A stretch of DNA of 64,000 nt from Mesorhizobium sp. CA14 (GTDB lineage Bacteria > Pseudomonadota > Alphaproteobacteria > Rhizobiales > Rhizobiaceae), in the NCBI RefSeq assembly GCF_020165195.1, contig NZ_JAIUHR010000019.1, forward strand, positions 49,387-113,386. Direction: 5' to 3'. Position 1 is the first letter of the stretch; every line of letters begins with the position of its first letter. Made by a program: the position numbers and the translations under genes. The notes below the pieces were generated by a model, which worked only from the letters and a program-made list of their open reading frames with translations, did not search any database and was not told the DNA's origin. Shown piece by piece: positions 53,356 to 64,000 of the stretch.

Positions 53356-54120
53356 TCAGGCCGTCGCAATGGTCAAGCGCGCGCCGGCATGGCTCAGCGC
53401 GGTGGTTATGTCGGGCGGCGGCGGCTGGTCGGTGGCGAGCTCGGAAAAGCCGTCGAAGCCGCAGACCCGCACCAGGCCCTGGCGGCCGAACTTGGTATGG
53501 TCGGTGACGACCAGCGAGCGCTGGCCGCGCGACAGCACCATGCGGGCGAACTCCGCCTCCTCCAGCTCGTAGTCGGTCAGGCCGGCGGCGGCATCGACCG
53601 CGCCGATCGAGATCACCGCATGATCGACCGAAAAACGGCTGACGAACTCGATCGCCGAAATGCCGAAAGCCGCGCCTGAATCGCTGCGCAGCTCGCCGCC
53701 GGCCATATAGACTTTGTTGCCGTTCACTGTCGCCAGCGTGCGGGCGATGTCGGAGGAATTGGTGACCACCGTCAGCCGGCGATGGCCGAGCAGCTCTCGC
53801 GCCAGGAAGGAGGTGGTCGTGCCGGTGTCGAGCATGATCGCCTCGCCATCGCGGATAGTGGCCGCGACCATCCTGGCGATCAGGCGCTTGGCTTCCGCAT
53901 TCTCGCGCATGCGCCGCTCGAACGGCGCCTCGCCCACGATCGAGGAAAGGCCGACGGCGCCGTGCATCTTCAGCACCGAGCCGTCATCGGCGAGCGGCTT
54001 GACGTCGCGCCGCACGGTTTCCAGCGAGACGCCGAGCCGCTCGGCAAGGCTGGCTATGGTGATCGTGCCCTCCTCGTTGAGGAGCCGCAGGATTTCGCCG
54101 TGCCGTTTCGAATGGATCAT
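53356..54120 (-). CDS. DeoR-family transcriptional regulator
   Basis: Regulator of 254 residues with an N-terminal DeoR winged helix (RHGEILRLLNEEGTITIASLAERLGVSLETVRRDVK, in part) and a DeoRC sugar-phosphate-sensing domain (IMLDTGTTTSFLARELLG). Members repress sugar or polyol operons. It is divergent from the phosphotransferase operon, whose leader begins within the shared 388-base region, and probably regulates it. The effector is unknown. Confidence 0.9.
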   Translation of the reverse strand: MIHSKRHGEILRLLNEEGTITIASLAERLGVSLETVRRDVKPLADDGSVLKMHGAVGLSSIVGEAPFERRMRENAEAKRLIARMVAATIRDGEAIMLDTGTTTSFLARELLGHRRLTVVTNSSDIARTLATVNGNKVYMAGGELRSDSGAAFGISAIEFVSRFSVDHAVISIGAVDAAAGLTDYELEEAEFARMVLSRGQRSLVVTDHTKFGRQGLVRVCGFDGFSELATDQPPPPDITTALSHAGARLTIATA

Positions 54121-54398
54121 CGAGGCTTCCGGGAATTTTGACCGATTTTAAAGCTTTGGCAACGCTTTGAAAGGAGTCGCTTATATTTTCGGGCAAAACA
54201 CCCAAAAAAGGTCACAGCTTTTGGATTGACAGCGCTGCCGCGCTGGCACGACATTGACCTTGTGACAGGCTCGGAACTGCCGCGGGAGGGTGATGGCAGA
54301 GCCGCAACCTAGTGACCAGATCGCCTGGAACCAGCCGGGCGCGAGCTTTTATCGAATCCGCGGGGGCGGATGCCGGGATATCATACCTGGCCAAGGGG

Positions 54399-54460
54399 CT
54401 CGTCGGTGCGGTGCGGGATACCGATCCTGGCGTCTCGCACCGACGAGGCTTTTTTATTTT
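54399..54460 (+). terminator. Leader terminator before the phosphotransferase operon
   Basis: CTCGTCGGTGC (54399-54409) and GCACCGACGAG (54437-54447) are perfect 11-base arms, followed by GCTTTTTTATTTT. The terminator lies 49 bases before the GTG at 54509, so full-length mRNA requires antitermination. The left arm is followed by a second GGTGC, giving an alternative pairing (GTGCGGGA with TCTCGCAC). A smaller hairpin ATCCGC-GGGG-GCGGAT lies upstream at about 54355. A regulated leader, a riboswitch, or a separate small RNA are all possible. Confidence 0.7.
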
Positions 54461-54508
54461 GTCCCATCGTCGTTGTCCCCCGGGACCGGCTGAGGCCGGA
54501 GCGAAGCC

Positions 54509-55393
54509 GTGAGTGCCGAAGACCGCATCCGCGCCTTGCCGTGCTGGAACGGCAGCATCGAGATCGAGCCGCTGCCGGGCGGCCTCAGCAACGCCAATTA
54601 TGTCGTCACCGATGCGGCCGGGCGGCATGTCGTGCGTTTCGGCCAGGACTTCCCGTTCCACCATGTCTTTCGCGAGCGCGAGGTGATGACGGCGCGGGCC
54701 GCGCATGCAGCGAGCTTCGCGCCGGCCGTGCACTATGCCGAGCCCGGCATCCTGGTGACGGAATTCTTGGACGCCAAGACTTTCCTGGGAGAGGATGTGC
54801 GCGCCAATCTCGGGCGCGTGGCCGCGCTGCTGCGCGGCTTTCATCGCGAAATGCCGAAGTATGTCTCCGGCGCCGGCTTCATGTTCTGGGTGTTCCACGT
54901 CATTCGCGACTATGCACGCACGCTGGAGGAGGGCGGCAGCCGCAAGAGGAGCGAGCTGCCACACTATCTGGCTTTGGCCGACGAACTCGAGCGGGCGCAG
55001 AAGCTGCTGCCGATCGTCTTCGGCCACAACGATCTTTTGCCGGCCAATATCCTCGACGACGGCAAGCGGCTGTGGCTGATCGACTTCGAATATGCCGGCT
55101 TCAACACCGCGATGTTCGATCTTGCCGGCGCCGCCTCCAATGCCGGCTTGAGCGATGACGAATCCTTCGCCTTCATGACAGCCTATTTCATGAAGGAGCC
55201 GGACGGCGAAATCCGCCGCTCGCATGCCGCCATGCAATGCGCCTCGCTGCTGCGCGAAGCGATGTGGAGCATGGTCTCCGAGCTTTATCTCGACGCGCCC
55301 GGCATCGACTATGTCGCCTATACCGAGGAAAACCTCGTCCGGCTCGACGCGGCGCTGGAGAACTACCGGACGAAATACGGGACCAAGTCATGA
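54509..55393 (+). CDS. Choline/ethanolamine-kinase-like phosphotransferase
   Basis: Protein of 294 residues with the aminoglycoside-phosphotransferase/choline-kinase fold. The nucleotide-binding start is PLPGGLSNANYVV, the catalytic loop is VFGHNDLLPANIL, and the metal-binding Asp is in LIDFEYAG. The GTG at 54509 is preceded by GCCGGAGCG. Its stop overlaps the next start as ATGA. Together with the dehydrogenase it suggests handling of choline- or ethanolamine-like compounds; the substrate is unproven. Confidence 0.87.
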   Translation: MSAEDRIRALPCWNGSIEIEPLPGGLSNANYVVTDAAGRHVVRFGQDFPFHHVFREREVMTARAAHAASFAPAVHYAEPGILVTEFLDAKTFLGEDVRANLGRVAALLRGFHREMPKYVSGAGFMFWVFHVIRDYARTLEEGGSRKRSELPHYLALADELERAQKLLPIVFGHNDLLPANILDDGKRLWLIDFEYAGFNTAMFDLAGAASNAGLSDDESFAFMTAYFMKEPDGEIRRSHAAMQCASLLREAMWSMVSELYLDAPGIDYVAYTEENLVRLDAALENYRTKYGTKS

Positions 55394-57843
55394 CCTTGCC
55401 CAGCCATGCCGAAATCGTCGTCATCGGCGGCGGCATCATCGGCTGTTCCACCGCCTATCATCTGGTGCGCGACCACAAGGCCGATGTGGTGCTGCTCGAG
55501 CAGGGCAAGCTGACTTCCGGCTCGACCTGGCACGCCGCCGGCCTTGTCGGGCAGTTGCGCTCGTCGGCCTCGATCACGCGCGTGCTCAAATATTCGGTCG
55601 AGCTCTACAAGGGGCTTGAGGCCGAGACCGGCCTGGCGACCGGCTGGAAGATGACCGGGTGCCTGCGGCTGGCGACGAACGCCGACCGCTGGACCGAGTT
55701 CAAGCGGCTGGCGACCACGGCCAAAAGCTTCGGCATGGACATGCAGCTTCTGTCGCCGGCTGAGGTGAAGCGCATGTGGCCGCTGATGGAGACCAGCGAC
55801 CTGGTCGGCGCCTCGTGGCTGCCGACCGACGGGCAGGCAAGCCCCTCAGACATCGCTCAGTCGCTGGCCAAGGGCGCGCGCATGCATGGCGCAAAACTGT
55901 TCGAGGACGTGCGCGTCACCGGCTTCACGATGAAGGACGGCCGCATCACGGCGGTGAAGACTTCGAAAGGCGACATCGCCTGCGAGAAAGTGGTGAACTG
56001 CGCCGGGCAATGGGCGCGGCAGGTCGGCGCGATGGCCGGCATCAACGTGCCGCTGCAGCCGGTCAAGCACCAATACATCATCACCGAGAAGATCGAAGGG
56101 CTTGCCAGCGATGCGCCGACGATCCGCGACCCCGACCGCCGCACGTATTTCAAGGAAGAGGTCGGCGGGCTGGTGATGGGCGGCTATGAGCCGAACCCGC
56201 AGGCCTGGGCGACCGGACTTCCCGGCGGCGACGTTCCCAACGACTGGGAATTCCGCCTGTTCGACAACGACTACGATCATTTCGAACAGCATATGACGCA
56301 GGCGATCGCGCGCGTTCCAGCTCTGCAAATCGCCGGCGTCAAGCAGATGATCAACGGACCGGAAAGCTTCACGCCGGACGGCAATTTCATCCTCGGCGTG
56401 GCGCCGGAATGTTCCAACATGTTCGTCGGCGCCGGCTTCAACGCCTTCGGCATCGCGTCGGGCGGCGGCGCCGGCTGGGTGCTCGCGCAATGGGTGGTCG
56501 ACGGCGAGGCGCCGCTCGACTTGTGGGTTGTCGACATAAGGCGTTTTTCAAGCCTGCATCGCGACCGCGACTGGGTCCGCGACCGCACGCTCGAAGCCTA
56601 TGGCAAGCATTACACGATCGGCTTCCCGCATGAGGAATATCTGTCCGGGCGGCCGCGCATCGTCTCGCCGCTCTATGAGCGGCTGAAGACGCATCGCGCC
56701 GTGTTCGGCTCCAAGCTCGGCTGGGAACGGCCGAACTGGTTCGCGCCTGATGGCGCAGCCGCCGAGGACGTCTATTCGATGGGCCGCCAGAACTGGTTCG
56801 GTCCGGTCGGCGACGAGCACCGTCATGTGCGCGAGAAGGTCGGCATCTTCGACCAGTCCTCCTTCGCCAAATACGAGCTGACCGGTGGGGATGCGCTGAA
56901 GGCGCTCGACTGGGTCTGCGCCAACGACGTCAACAAGCCAGTCGGCCGGTTGACCTACACGCAGCTTCTCAACACGCGCGGCGGCATCGAGGCGGACCTC
57001 ACCGTGTCGCGACTCGGCGAAGACCGGTTCTACATCGTCACCGGCACCGGCTTCCGCACGCATGACCTGTCCTGGATAAACGACCATATCGGCTCCGGCC
57101 TCGACGCCAGGCTGACCGACGTCACCGAGGATTCCGGCACGCTGTCGCTGATGGGACCGCGCGCCCGCGACGTGTTGCAGGCGGTGACGGAGGCCGACGT
57201 CTCGAACGCCGCCTTCCCGTTCGGCCATGCCCGCGAAATCCAGATTGCCGGCCATAGCGTGAAGGCGCTGCGCGTCACCTATGTCGGCGAGCTCGGCTGG
57301 GAGCTGCATGTGCCGATCGCCGCTACCGGCGAGGTTTTCGATGCGCTGATGGCGGCGGGCAAGGCGCATGGCATCCGCCCGGTCGGCTACCGGGCGCTGG
57401 AGTCGCTCAGGCTGGAAAAGGGCTACCGCGCCTGGGGTTCCGACATCACGCCGAACGACACGCCCCTGGAAGCGGGCCTCGGCTGGGCGGTGAAGCTTCG
57501 CAAGAACACCGACTTCGTCGGGCGGAGTGCGCTGGAGAAAGCGGCCGGCAAGGCGCCGGCGAAACGCTTTGCAGGCTTCACGGTTGGCGACCCGGAAATC
57601 GTGCTGGTCGGGCGCGAGACGATCCTGCGCAATGGCGAGCCCGTCGGCTACCTGACCAGCGGCGGCTACGGCTATACGGTGGAGAAGAACATCGGCTATG
57701 GCTATGTCCGCAATGCCGACGGCGTCAGCGACGAGTTCCTCGCCTCAGGCGACTATGAGCTTGTCGTGGCGATGGAACGTACGCCGGCAAAAATCCATCT
57801 CGAGGCGCTGTACGATCCGGCCGGGACGAAGATAAAAGCCTGA
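55390..57843 (+). CDS. Dimethylglycine/sarcosine dehydrogenase-like flavoprotein with GcvT domains
   Basis: Protein of 817 residues. A DAO-type FAD domain (VVIGGGIIGCSTAYHLV, then LTSGSTWHAAGLVG) is followed by FAO_M and then GcvT and GcvT-C domains. The His of STWHAAG matches the FAD-attaching His of dimethylglycine dehydrogenase. RVTYVGELGWELHVP, LEKGYRAWGSDITPNDTPLEAGL and TSGGYGYTVEKNIGYGYV fit the folate domain (in part). It probably demethylates an N-methyl glycine and passes the methylene to tetrahydrofolate and electrons to ETF. Confidence 0.92.
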   Translation: MTLPSHAEIVVIGGGIIGCSTAYHLVRDHKADVVLLEQGKLTSGSTWHAAGLVGQLRSSASITRVLKYSVELYKGLEAETGLATGWKMTGCLRLATNADRWTEFKRLATTAKSFGMDMQLLSPAEVKRMWPLMETSDLVGASWLPTDGQASPSDIAQSLAKGARMHGAKLFEDVRVTGFTMKDGRITAVKTSKGDIACEKVVNCAGQWARQVGAMAGINVPLQPVKHQYIITEKIEGLASDAPTIRDPDRRTYFKEEVGGLVMGGYEPNPQAWATGLPGGDVPNDWEFRLFDNDYDHFEQHMTQAIARVPALQIAGVKQMINGPESFTPDGNFILGVAPECSNMFVGAGFNAFGIASGGGAGWVLAQWVVDGEAPLDLWVVDIRRFSSLHRDRDWVRDRTLEAYGKHYTIGFPHEEYLSGRPRIVSPLYERLKTHRAVFGSKLGWERPNWFAPDGAAAEDVYSMGRQNWFGPVGDEHRHVREKVGIFDQSSFAKYELTGGDALKALDWVCANDVNKPVGRLTYTQLLNTRGGIEADLTVSRLGEDRFYIVTGTGFRTHDLSWINDHIGSGLDARLTDVTEDSGTLSLMGPRARDVLQAVTEADVSNAAFPFGHAREIQIAGHSVKALRVTYVGELGWELHVPIAATGEVFDALMAAGKAHGIRPVGYRALESLRLEKGYRAWGSDITPNDTPLEAGLGWAVKLRKNTDFVGRSALEKAAGKAPAKRFAGFTVGDPEIVLVGRETILRNGEPVGYLTSGGYGYTVEKNIGYGYVRNADGVSDEFLASGDYELVVAMERTPAKIHLEALYDPAGTKIKA

Positions 57844-57858
57844 TCCGCGCAGCGCGGG

Positions 57859-58491
57859 TCAGCTGACGCGCAGCGCAAGACAACGGCTCGGCACAGGGTC
57901 ACCCTCGCCGGGCATAGAGGCATAAGGCCGTGTCTCTTCGAGGCGGCTTATCGTCCCACGCGCTTGCAGCTCGGCGATCCGCCCGGCGAAACCGGCGTCC
58001 CACAACGTGTTCTTCACCGTCAGCACGATGACGCCGCCTCGGCGGCAGATGCGTATCAGCTCGTCCAGGCCCTCGACCCCGACATGGCCGGAGGTGAAGA
58101 CGCCGGCCGAGACGATGCCGGCATAGGTGCCGTCGGCGAACGGCAGAGCATCGCCCATCGCCAGGCGATGCAGCGCAGTGTAGACGCCCTTGGCGCCGGC
58201 CTTGTCCAGCATGCCTTGCGAGATGTCGAGCGCCTCGACCCTCGGATAGCCGGTGATGGCCAGCCATTCGCCGATCAGGCCGGTGCCGGCGCCGGCATCG
58301 AGCAAGGGTTCGGCGCCGCGCGGCAGGTGGCGGGTAAGCAGCGCCAGGCAGATCGTCGGGTGGCGATAGCCGGATGCCGACATGTCGGCGTCATAGGTCT
58401 CGGCCCAACTGTCATAAACCGCGGCCACTTCCTCCGGCCGCTTGGCGGCATAGGCCGCGCTTAGCGCGTTGTTGTGCTTGCCGTCCGCCAT
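57859..58491 (-). CDS. Class I SAM-dependent methyltransferase
   Basis: Protein of 210 residues with a complete Rossmann-like fold. YDSWAETYDADM precedes motif I (LLDAGAGTGLIGEWLA) and motif II (VEALDISQGML); motif IV is GDALPFADGTYAGIVSAGV. It resembles methyltransferases of small molecules. It lies between two phosphotransferase genes but on the opposite strand, and shares the right-hand promoter region with the second one. The substrate is unknown. Confidence 0.85.
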   Translation of the reverse strand: MADGKHNNALSAAYAAKRPEEVAAVYDSWAETYDADMSASGYRHPTICLALLTRHLPRGAEPLLDAGAGTGLIGEWLAITGYPRVEALDISQGMLDKAGAKGVYTALHRLAMGDALPFADGTYAGIVSAGVFTSGHVGVEGLDELIRICRRGGVIVLTVKNTLWDAGFAGRIAELQARGTISRLEETRPYASMPGEGDPVPSRCLALRVS

Positions 58492-58592
58492 TTCTGCTCC
58501 CGCGCCGATTCGTACCCGCAATGGTAGCCAAGCGGCAAAAACTGTGGAACCGTTCCGCTATAAAACATCCTGTGATGGTAAAGGGGATGACG

Positions 58593-59489
<897 letters not shown>

Positions 59490-59504
59490 ACGCAGGCCTG
59501 AATC

Positions 59505-60425
59505 CTAATTCACGCCCTTCGGCACGTTCTCCGGCGGCACCTCTGTCTCCACCACCTTCTGGCGGTGGAAGATGAACATGCCGGCAAGCACGACGATGGC
59601 CGCACCGACAAGGATGCGCGGGCTGGGCACATCGCCGAAGAAGACCAGGCCGAAGACCACCGCCCACAGGAGCAGGCTGTAATGCAGCGGCGCCAAGGTT
59701 GACGCCGGCGCCAGCTTCAGCGCCCTTGTGATCATCAGATGCGCGGCGCAGGAGACGACGCCGAGCAGAAGCATGGCGCCGAAATCGAGCGCCGAGGGAG
59801 TGTTCCAGGCGCCGATTGTGAACAGGCCGCCGACAATCAGCGTGCCGATCGTCTGCCAGGTGACCAAAGTCGTATCGCTGGTGCCGCGCAGCAGGCGGCC
59901 GAGGATGATGGCGAAGCCGAAGGCGATGCTGCCCACCAGCGCGAAGGCCGAAGACAGCGAGAAGGCCGCCGAAGAGGGCTTCAGGATGATCAGCACGCCG
60001 CAGAAGCCGACAAGGATCGCCAGCCAGCGGCGCCAGCCGACCTTTTCGCCGAGCAGGAGGTGCGACAGCGCCGCGACATAGATCGGCCCCGCCATGTAGA
60101 AGCTCATCACGTCGGCGAGCGGCAGGTAGACGACCGCGGCATAGAAAAGCCCGGTATCGGTGGTGGTGGCCACGACGCGCAGGAACTGCAAAAGCGGCCG
60201 GTCCATGTGAAACAGCCTGCCCGTGCCCTGGTTGGCGATCATCGGGCCGAGCACGACGAAGGCGCCGATCGAGCGGATCAACACCACCTGCCCGACGGAG
60301 AAGCTCGCGACCAGCCATTTGCCCATCGCATCGTTCAGCGCGAACATGAAGTCGCCAGCCAGCATCAACAGGATGCCGGCGAGCAGCATGTTCCTGATCG
60401 TGAAATTGCGGGCGAGCGAAGCCAT
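59505..60425 (-). CDS. EamA/DMT-family transporter
   Basis: Inner-membrane protein of 306 residues with about ten hydrophobic segments in two EamA repeats (LLAGILLMLAGDFMFALNDA near the start; LHYSLLLWAVVFGLVFFGDVP in the second repeat). The ATG at 60425 is preferred over the upstream TTG. LicB choline permeases belong to this superfamily, so the neighbouring choline-kinase-like genes hint at a choline-like cargo. This is inference only. Confidence 0.87.
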   Translation of the reverse strand: MASLARNFTIRNMLLAGILLMLAGDFMFALNDAMGKWLVASFSVGQVVLIRSIGAFVVLGPMIANQGTGRLFHMDRPLLQFLRVVATTTDTGLFYAAVVYLPLADVMSFYMAGPIYVAALSHLLLGEKVGWRRWLAILVGFCGVLIILKPSSAAFSLSSAFALVGSIAFGFAIILGRLLRGTSDTTLVTWQTIGTLIVGGLFTIGAWNTPSALDFGAMLLLGVVSCAAHLMITRALKLAPASTLAPLHYSLLLWAVVFGLVFFGDVPSPRILVGAAIVVLAGMFIFHRQKVVETEVPPENVPKGVN

Positions 60426-60506
60426 GCCGCTCCCTAGCGGCAAGCGGCCGGTTTGACGAGGGAAAATCGGCCAGCCGGTAAGACCAGCGACGGAAATCGG
60501 CTGGTT

Positions 60507-61787
60507 CTAGCCCGCCCTATGCCGCCGGTTCACCTGCGACGGCCGTCCCGCGATCGACAGCCGCGTTTCCTGTTTCGTCCGCTCGGCCACTACCTTGCCC
60601 CTGGCGATGACGGAGAGACGTTCGGGACGCAGACGCACGGCCTCGATCGCATTGCCCGCGTCGAGCACGACCAGGCTCGCCCGCTTGCCGACGGCCAGCC
60701 CCAGATGGTCGAGCCCCATGATGGCGGCATTGACATTGGTCACCATATCGAAGCAGCGCGCCATGTCGGCCGGGCTCGACATCTGCGCGACATGCAGGCC
60801 CATGAAGGCGACGTCAAGCATGTCGGCGGTGCCCAGCGAATACCAAGGGTCAAGCACGCAATCCTGGCCCCAGCCGACGCGGATGCCGAGCGCCTGCATC
60901 TCCTTCACCCGGGTCAGGCCGCGCCGTTTCGGGAAGGTATCGTGGCGTCCCTGCAGCATGATGTTGATCAGCGGGTTGGGGATTGCCGAAACGCCGGCCT
61001 CGGCGATGAGCGGCAAAAGCTTCGAGACGTAGTAATTGTCCATCGAATGCATGGAGGTGAGGTGCGAGCCGGCCACCCTGCCCTGCAGGCCGAGCCGTTG
61101 CGTCTCGAAGGCCAGCTGCTCGATATGGCGCGACAGCGGATCGTCGGTCTCGTCGCAATGCATGTCGACCATCAGCCCGCGTTTGGCGGCGATCTCGCAA
61201 AGCTCCGTCACCGAGCACGTGCCGTCAGCCATGGTGCGCTCGAAATGCGGGATGCCGCCGACGATGTCGACACCCATGTCGAGCGCGCGAATGGTATTCT
61301 TCAACGCGGTCGGCGAGCGATAGAGGCCGTCCTGCGGAAACGCGACCAGCTGCAGGTCGATATAGGGCGCGACGGTTTTCTTCACGTCGAGCAGGGCTTC
61401 CACCGCGAGCAGCCGATCGTCGCAGACGTCGACATGGCTGCGGATGGCGAGCAGGCCCATCGACACGGCCCAGTCGCAATAGGCGAGCGCGCGCTCGCGC
61501 ACGGCCTCATGCGTCAAAAGCGGCTTCAGCTCGCCCCATAGCGCGATGCCTTCGAGCAGGGTGCCGGACGCATTGATGCGCGGAATGCCGTAGGACAGCG
61601 TGGCGTCCATATGGAAATGCGGATCAACAAAGGGCGGCGAGACCAGGTTGCCGCGCGCGTCGATCTCGGTCGGTGAAGAGCCCGGCAAGTTCGGTTCGAT
61701 CGCCCGGATGGTTTCCCCTGCAATGCCGATATCGGCAATCCTGCCGTCCGGCAGCGTGCCGCCGCGCACGATGAGGTCGAAATCCAT
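60507..61787 (-). CDS. Amidohydrolase, cytosine deaminase-like (CodA family)
   Basis: Metal-dependent deaminase of 426 residues. Metal ligands are likely in PPFVDPHFHMD (two His), MVDMHCDETDD (His and Glu), and the Asp in GWGQDCVLDPWYSLG. IDLQLVAFPQDG, VGGIPHFERT and KRRGLTRVKEM agree with CodA. The residue after the catalytic Asp is Cys where E. coli CodA has Asp314, a known specificity position, so substrate may be isocytosine, creatinine-like or another heterocycle. It is a single gene divergent from the exporter gene. Confidence 0.88.
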   Translation of the reverse strand: MDFDLIVRGGTLPDGRIADIGIAGETIRAIEPNLPGSSPTEIDARGNLVSPPFVDPHFHMDATLSYGIPRINASGTLLEGIALWGELKPLLTHEAVRERALAYCDWAVSMGLLAIRSHVDVCDDRLLAVEALLDVKKTVAPYIDLQLVAFPQDGLYRSPTALKNTIRALDMGVDIVGGIPHFERTMADGTCSVTELCEIAAKRGLMVDMHCDETDDPLSRHIEQLAFETQRLGLQGRVAGSHLTSMHSMDNYYVSKLLPLIAEAGVSAIPNPLINIMLQGRHDTFPKRRGLTRVKEMQALGIRVGWGQDCVLDPWYSLGTADMLDVAFMGLHVAQMSSPADMARCFDMVTNVNAAIMGLDHLGLAVGKRASLVVLDAGNAIEAVRLRPERLSVIARGKVVAERTKQETRLSIAGRPSQVNRRHRAG

Positions 61788-61920
61788 CTGTCGTCACCCT
61801 TTTCCCAAGAATCGGCACTCATCGTGGCTGAAAAGACTGCCTGGCGCAGCCTTTTCTTTCCCCGGCAGCCGAAAGGTTCCATCGCGCCGCAACTCGCTCT
61901 ATAAGCCGCCTCTCGTCCTC

Positions 61921-63720
<1,800 letters not shown>

Positions 63721-63731
63721 CGCGGCGCCTC

Positions 63732-63905
63732 TCCTTCTCCCCTTGTGGGAGAAGGTGTCGCCGAAGGCGACGGATGAGGGATGTTCCAGTTTGGCGGCGC
63801 CGCTCATCCAGTCGGAATTGGCCGACGTCTCACTCCGCTGGAGCACCCCTCATCCGTCTCGGCGCTGCGCGCCGATCCACCTTCTCCCACAAGGGGAGAA
63901 GGGGG
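63732..63905. repeat. Palindromic intergenic repeat, third type
   Basis: CCTTCTCCCCTTGTGGGAGAAGG (63732-63754, cores CTTCTCCC and GGGAGAAG) is itself palindromic and reappears inverted at about 63879-63901. ATGAGGG and CCCTCATC flank the inner part. The element follows the exporter gene directly. Confidence 0.75.
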
Positions 63906-63972
63906 AGCCTAGAGCGTTTCACTGCTCGATAGAATCGGAAGGGATTCCCGCTCGGTTGGATTTGTGATTCAA

Positions 63973-64000
63973 GATGCTGGCTGGATTGGAGGCCAGCATC
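63973..64000. other. Stem-loop at the right edge
   Basis: GATGCTGGC (63973-63981) and GCCAGCATC (63992-64000) are perfect 9-base arms with a 10-base loop. The window ends with the right arm, so any T-tract or larger element is not visible. The stretch 63906-63972 shows no gene. Confidence 0.5.

Overview
The window looks like chromosomal DNA of a Rhizobiales bacterium, most likely Mesorhizobium or a close relative. This is inferred from the high GC content, the strong C/G bias at third codon positions, the many ABC importers for amino acids, peptides and polyamines, the FdsGBA-FdhD-FdsD formate dehydrogenase operon, and the mosaic palindromic intergenic repeats. I see no rRNA, tRNA, CRISPR array, transposase, integrase or phage gene. 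Coding density is high, and the features read as a string of catabolic and transport operons.

Layout. 1-3470 (+): the tail of a CoA-thioester catabolic operon (SDR, MarR, crotonase, acyl-CoA dehydrogenase, RidA-like), resembling 2-aminobenzoyl-CoA/anthranilate gene sets. 3760-8785 (+): an FCD-type regulator with matching operator dyads before itself and before the next gene, then a kynureninase-like PLP enzyme, an amino-acid ABC binding protein and permease, and a second class V PLP enzyme. 8875-14115 (-): a complete dipeptide-type ABC importer. 14573-17229 (+): an acyl-CoA synthetase with a histone-H1-like N-terminus, followed by a methyltransferase resembling the ETF-beta lysine methyltransferase. 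17377-20095 (+): an apparently AT-richer group (alpha/beta hydrolase, small ABM-like protein, DMT exporter, CGNR zinc-finger regulator). 20121-22495 (-): a HAD phosphatase and glucose-6-phosphate isomerase. 22924-26229 (+): a MocR regulator and an MttB-family methyltransferase. 26373-32750: an IlvD/Edd sugar-acid dehydratase, CoxG-like protein, Mrp ATPase, VOC protein, and PiT phosphate transporter with its DUF47 partner.

32911-40094 (+): a LysR regulator and the NAD-dependent molybdenum formate dehydrogenase operon. Its alpha subunit has lost three predicted Fe-S cysteines without any length change. 40163-44869 (+): an unusual alpha/beta-hydrolase/degenerate-cyclase/LuxR fusion, an exported AhpD-like protein, two small alpha+beta proteins and an FAD-linked oxidase. 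44988-51916 (-): a LysR-linked putrescine/spermidine import operon ending in an aminobutyraldehyde dehydrogenase, with a different palindromic repeat in three of its gene junctions. 52004-53339 (+): an Rrf2 regulator, probably translated from a leaderless mRNA, and a thioredoxin-reductase-like flavoprotein. 53356-61787: a DeoR regulator, a leader with a strong intrinsic terminator, two choline-kinase-like phosphotransferases, a dimethylglycine/sarcosine dehydrogenase-like flavoprotein, a SAM methyltransferase, a DMT transporter and a cytosine-deaminase-like amidohydrolase. 61921-63720 (+): an MsbA-like exporter. The window ends in repeats.

How the parts fit. Several modules release or handle C1 units or methylated amines (MttB-like enzyme, dimethylglycine-dehydrogenase-like enzyme, formate dehydrogenase), and several feed electrons to ETF (acyl-CoA dehydrogenase, methylamine dehydrogenase-like flavoprotein). 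The candidate ETF-beta methyltransferase could tune that electron flow. These links are inferred from gene content. All family assignments come from reading motifs in the translated sequence; no database search was run.
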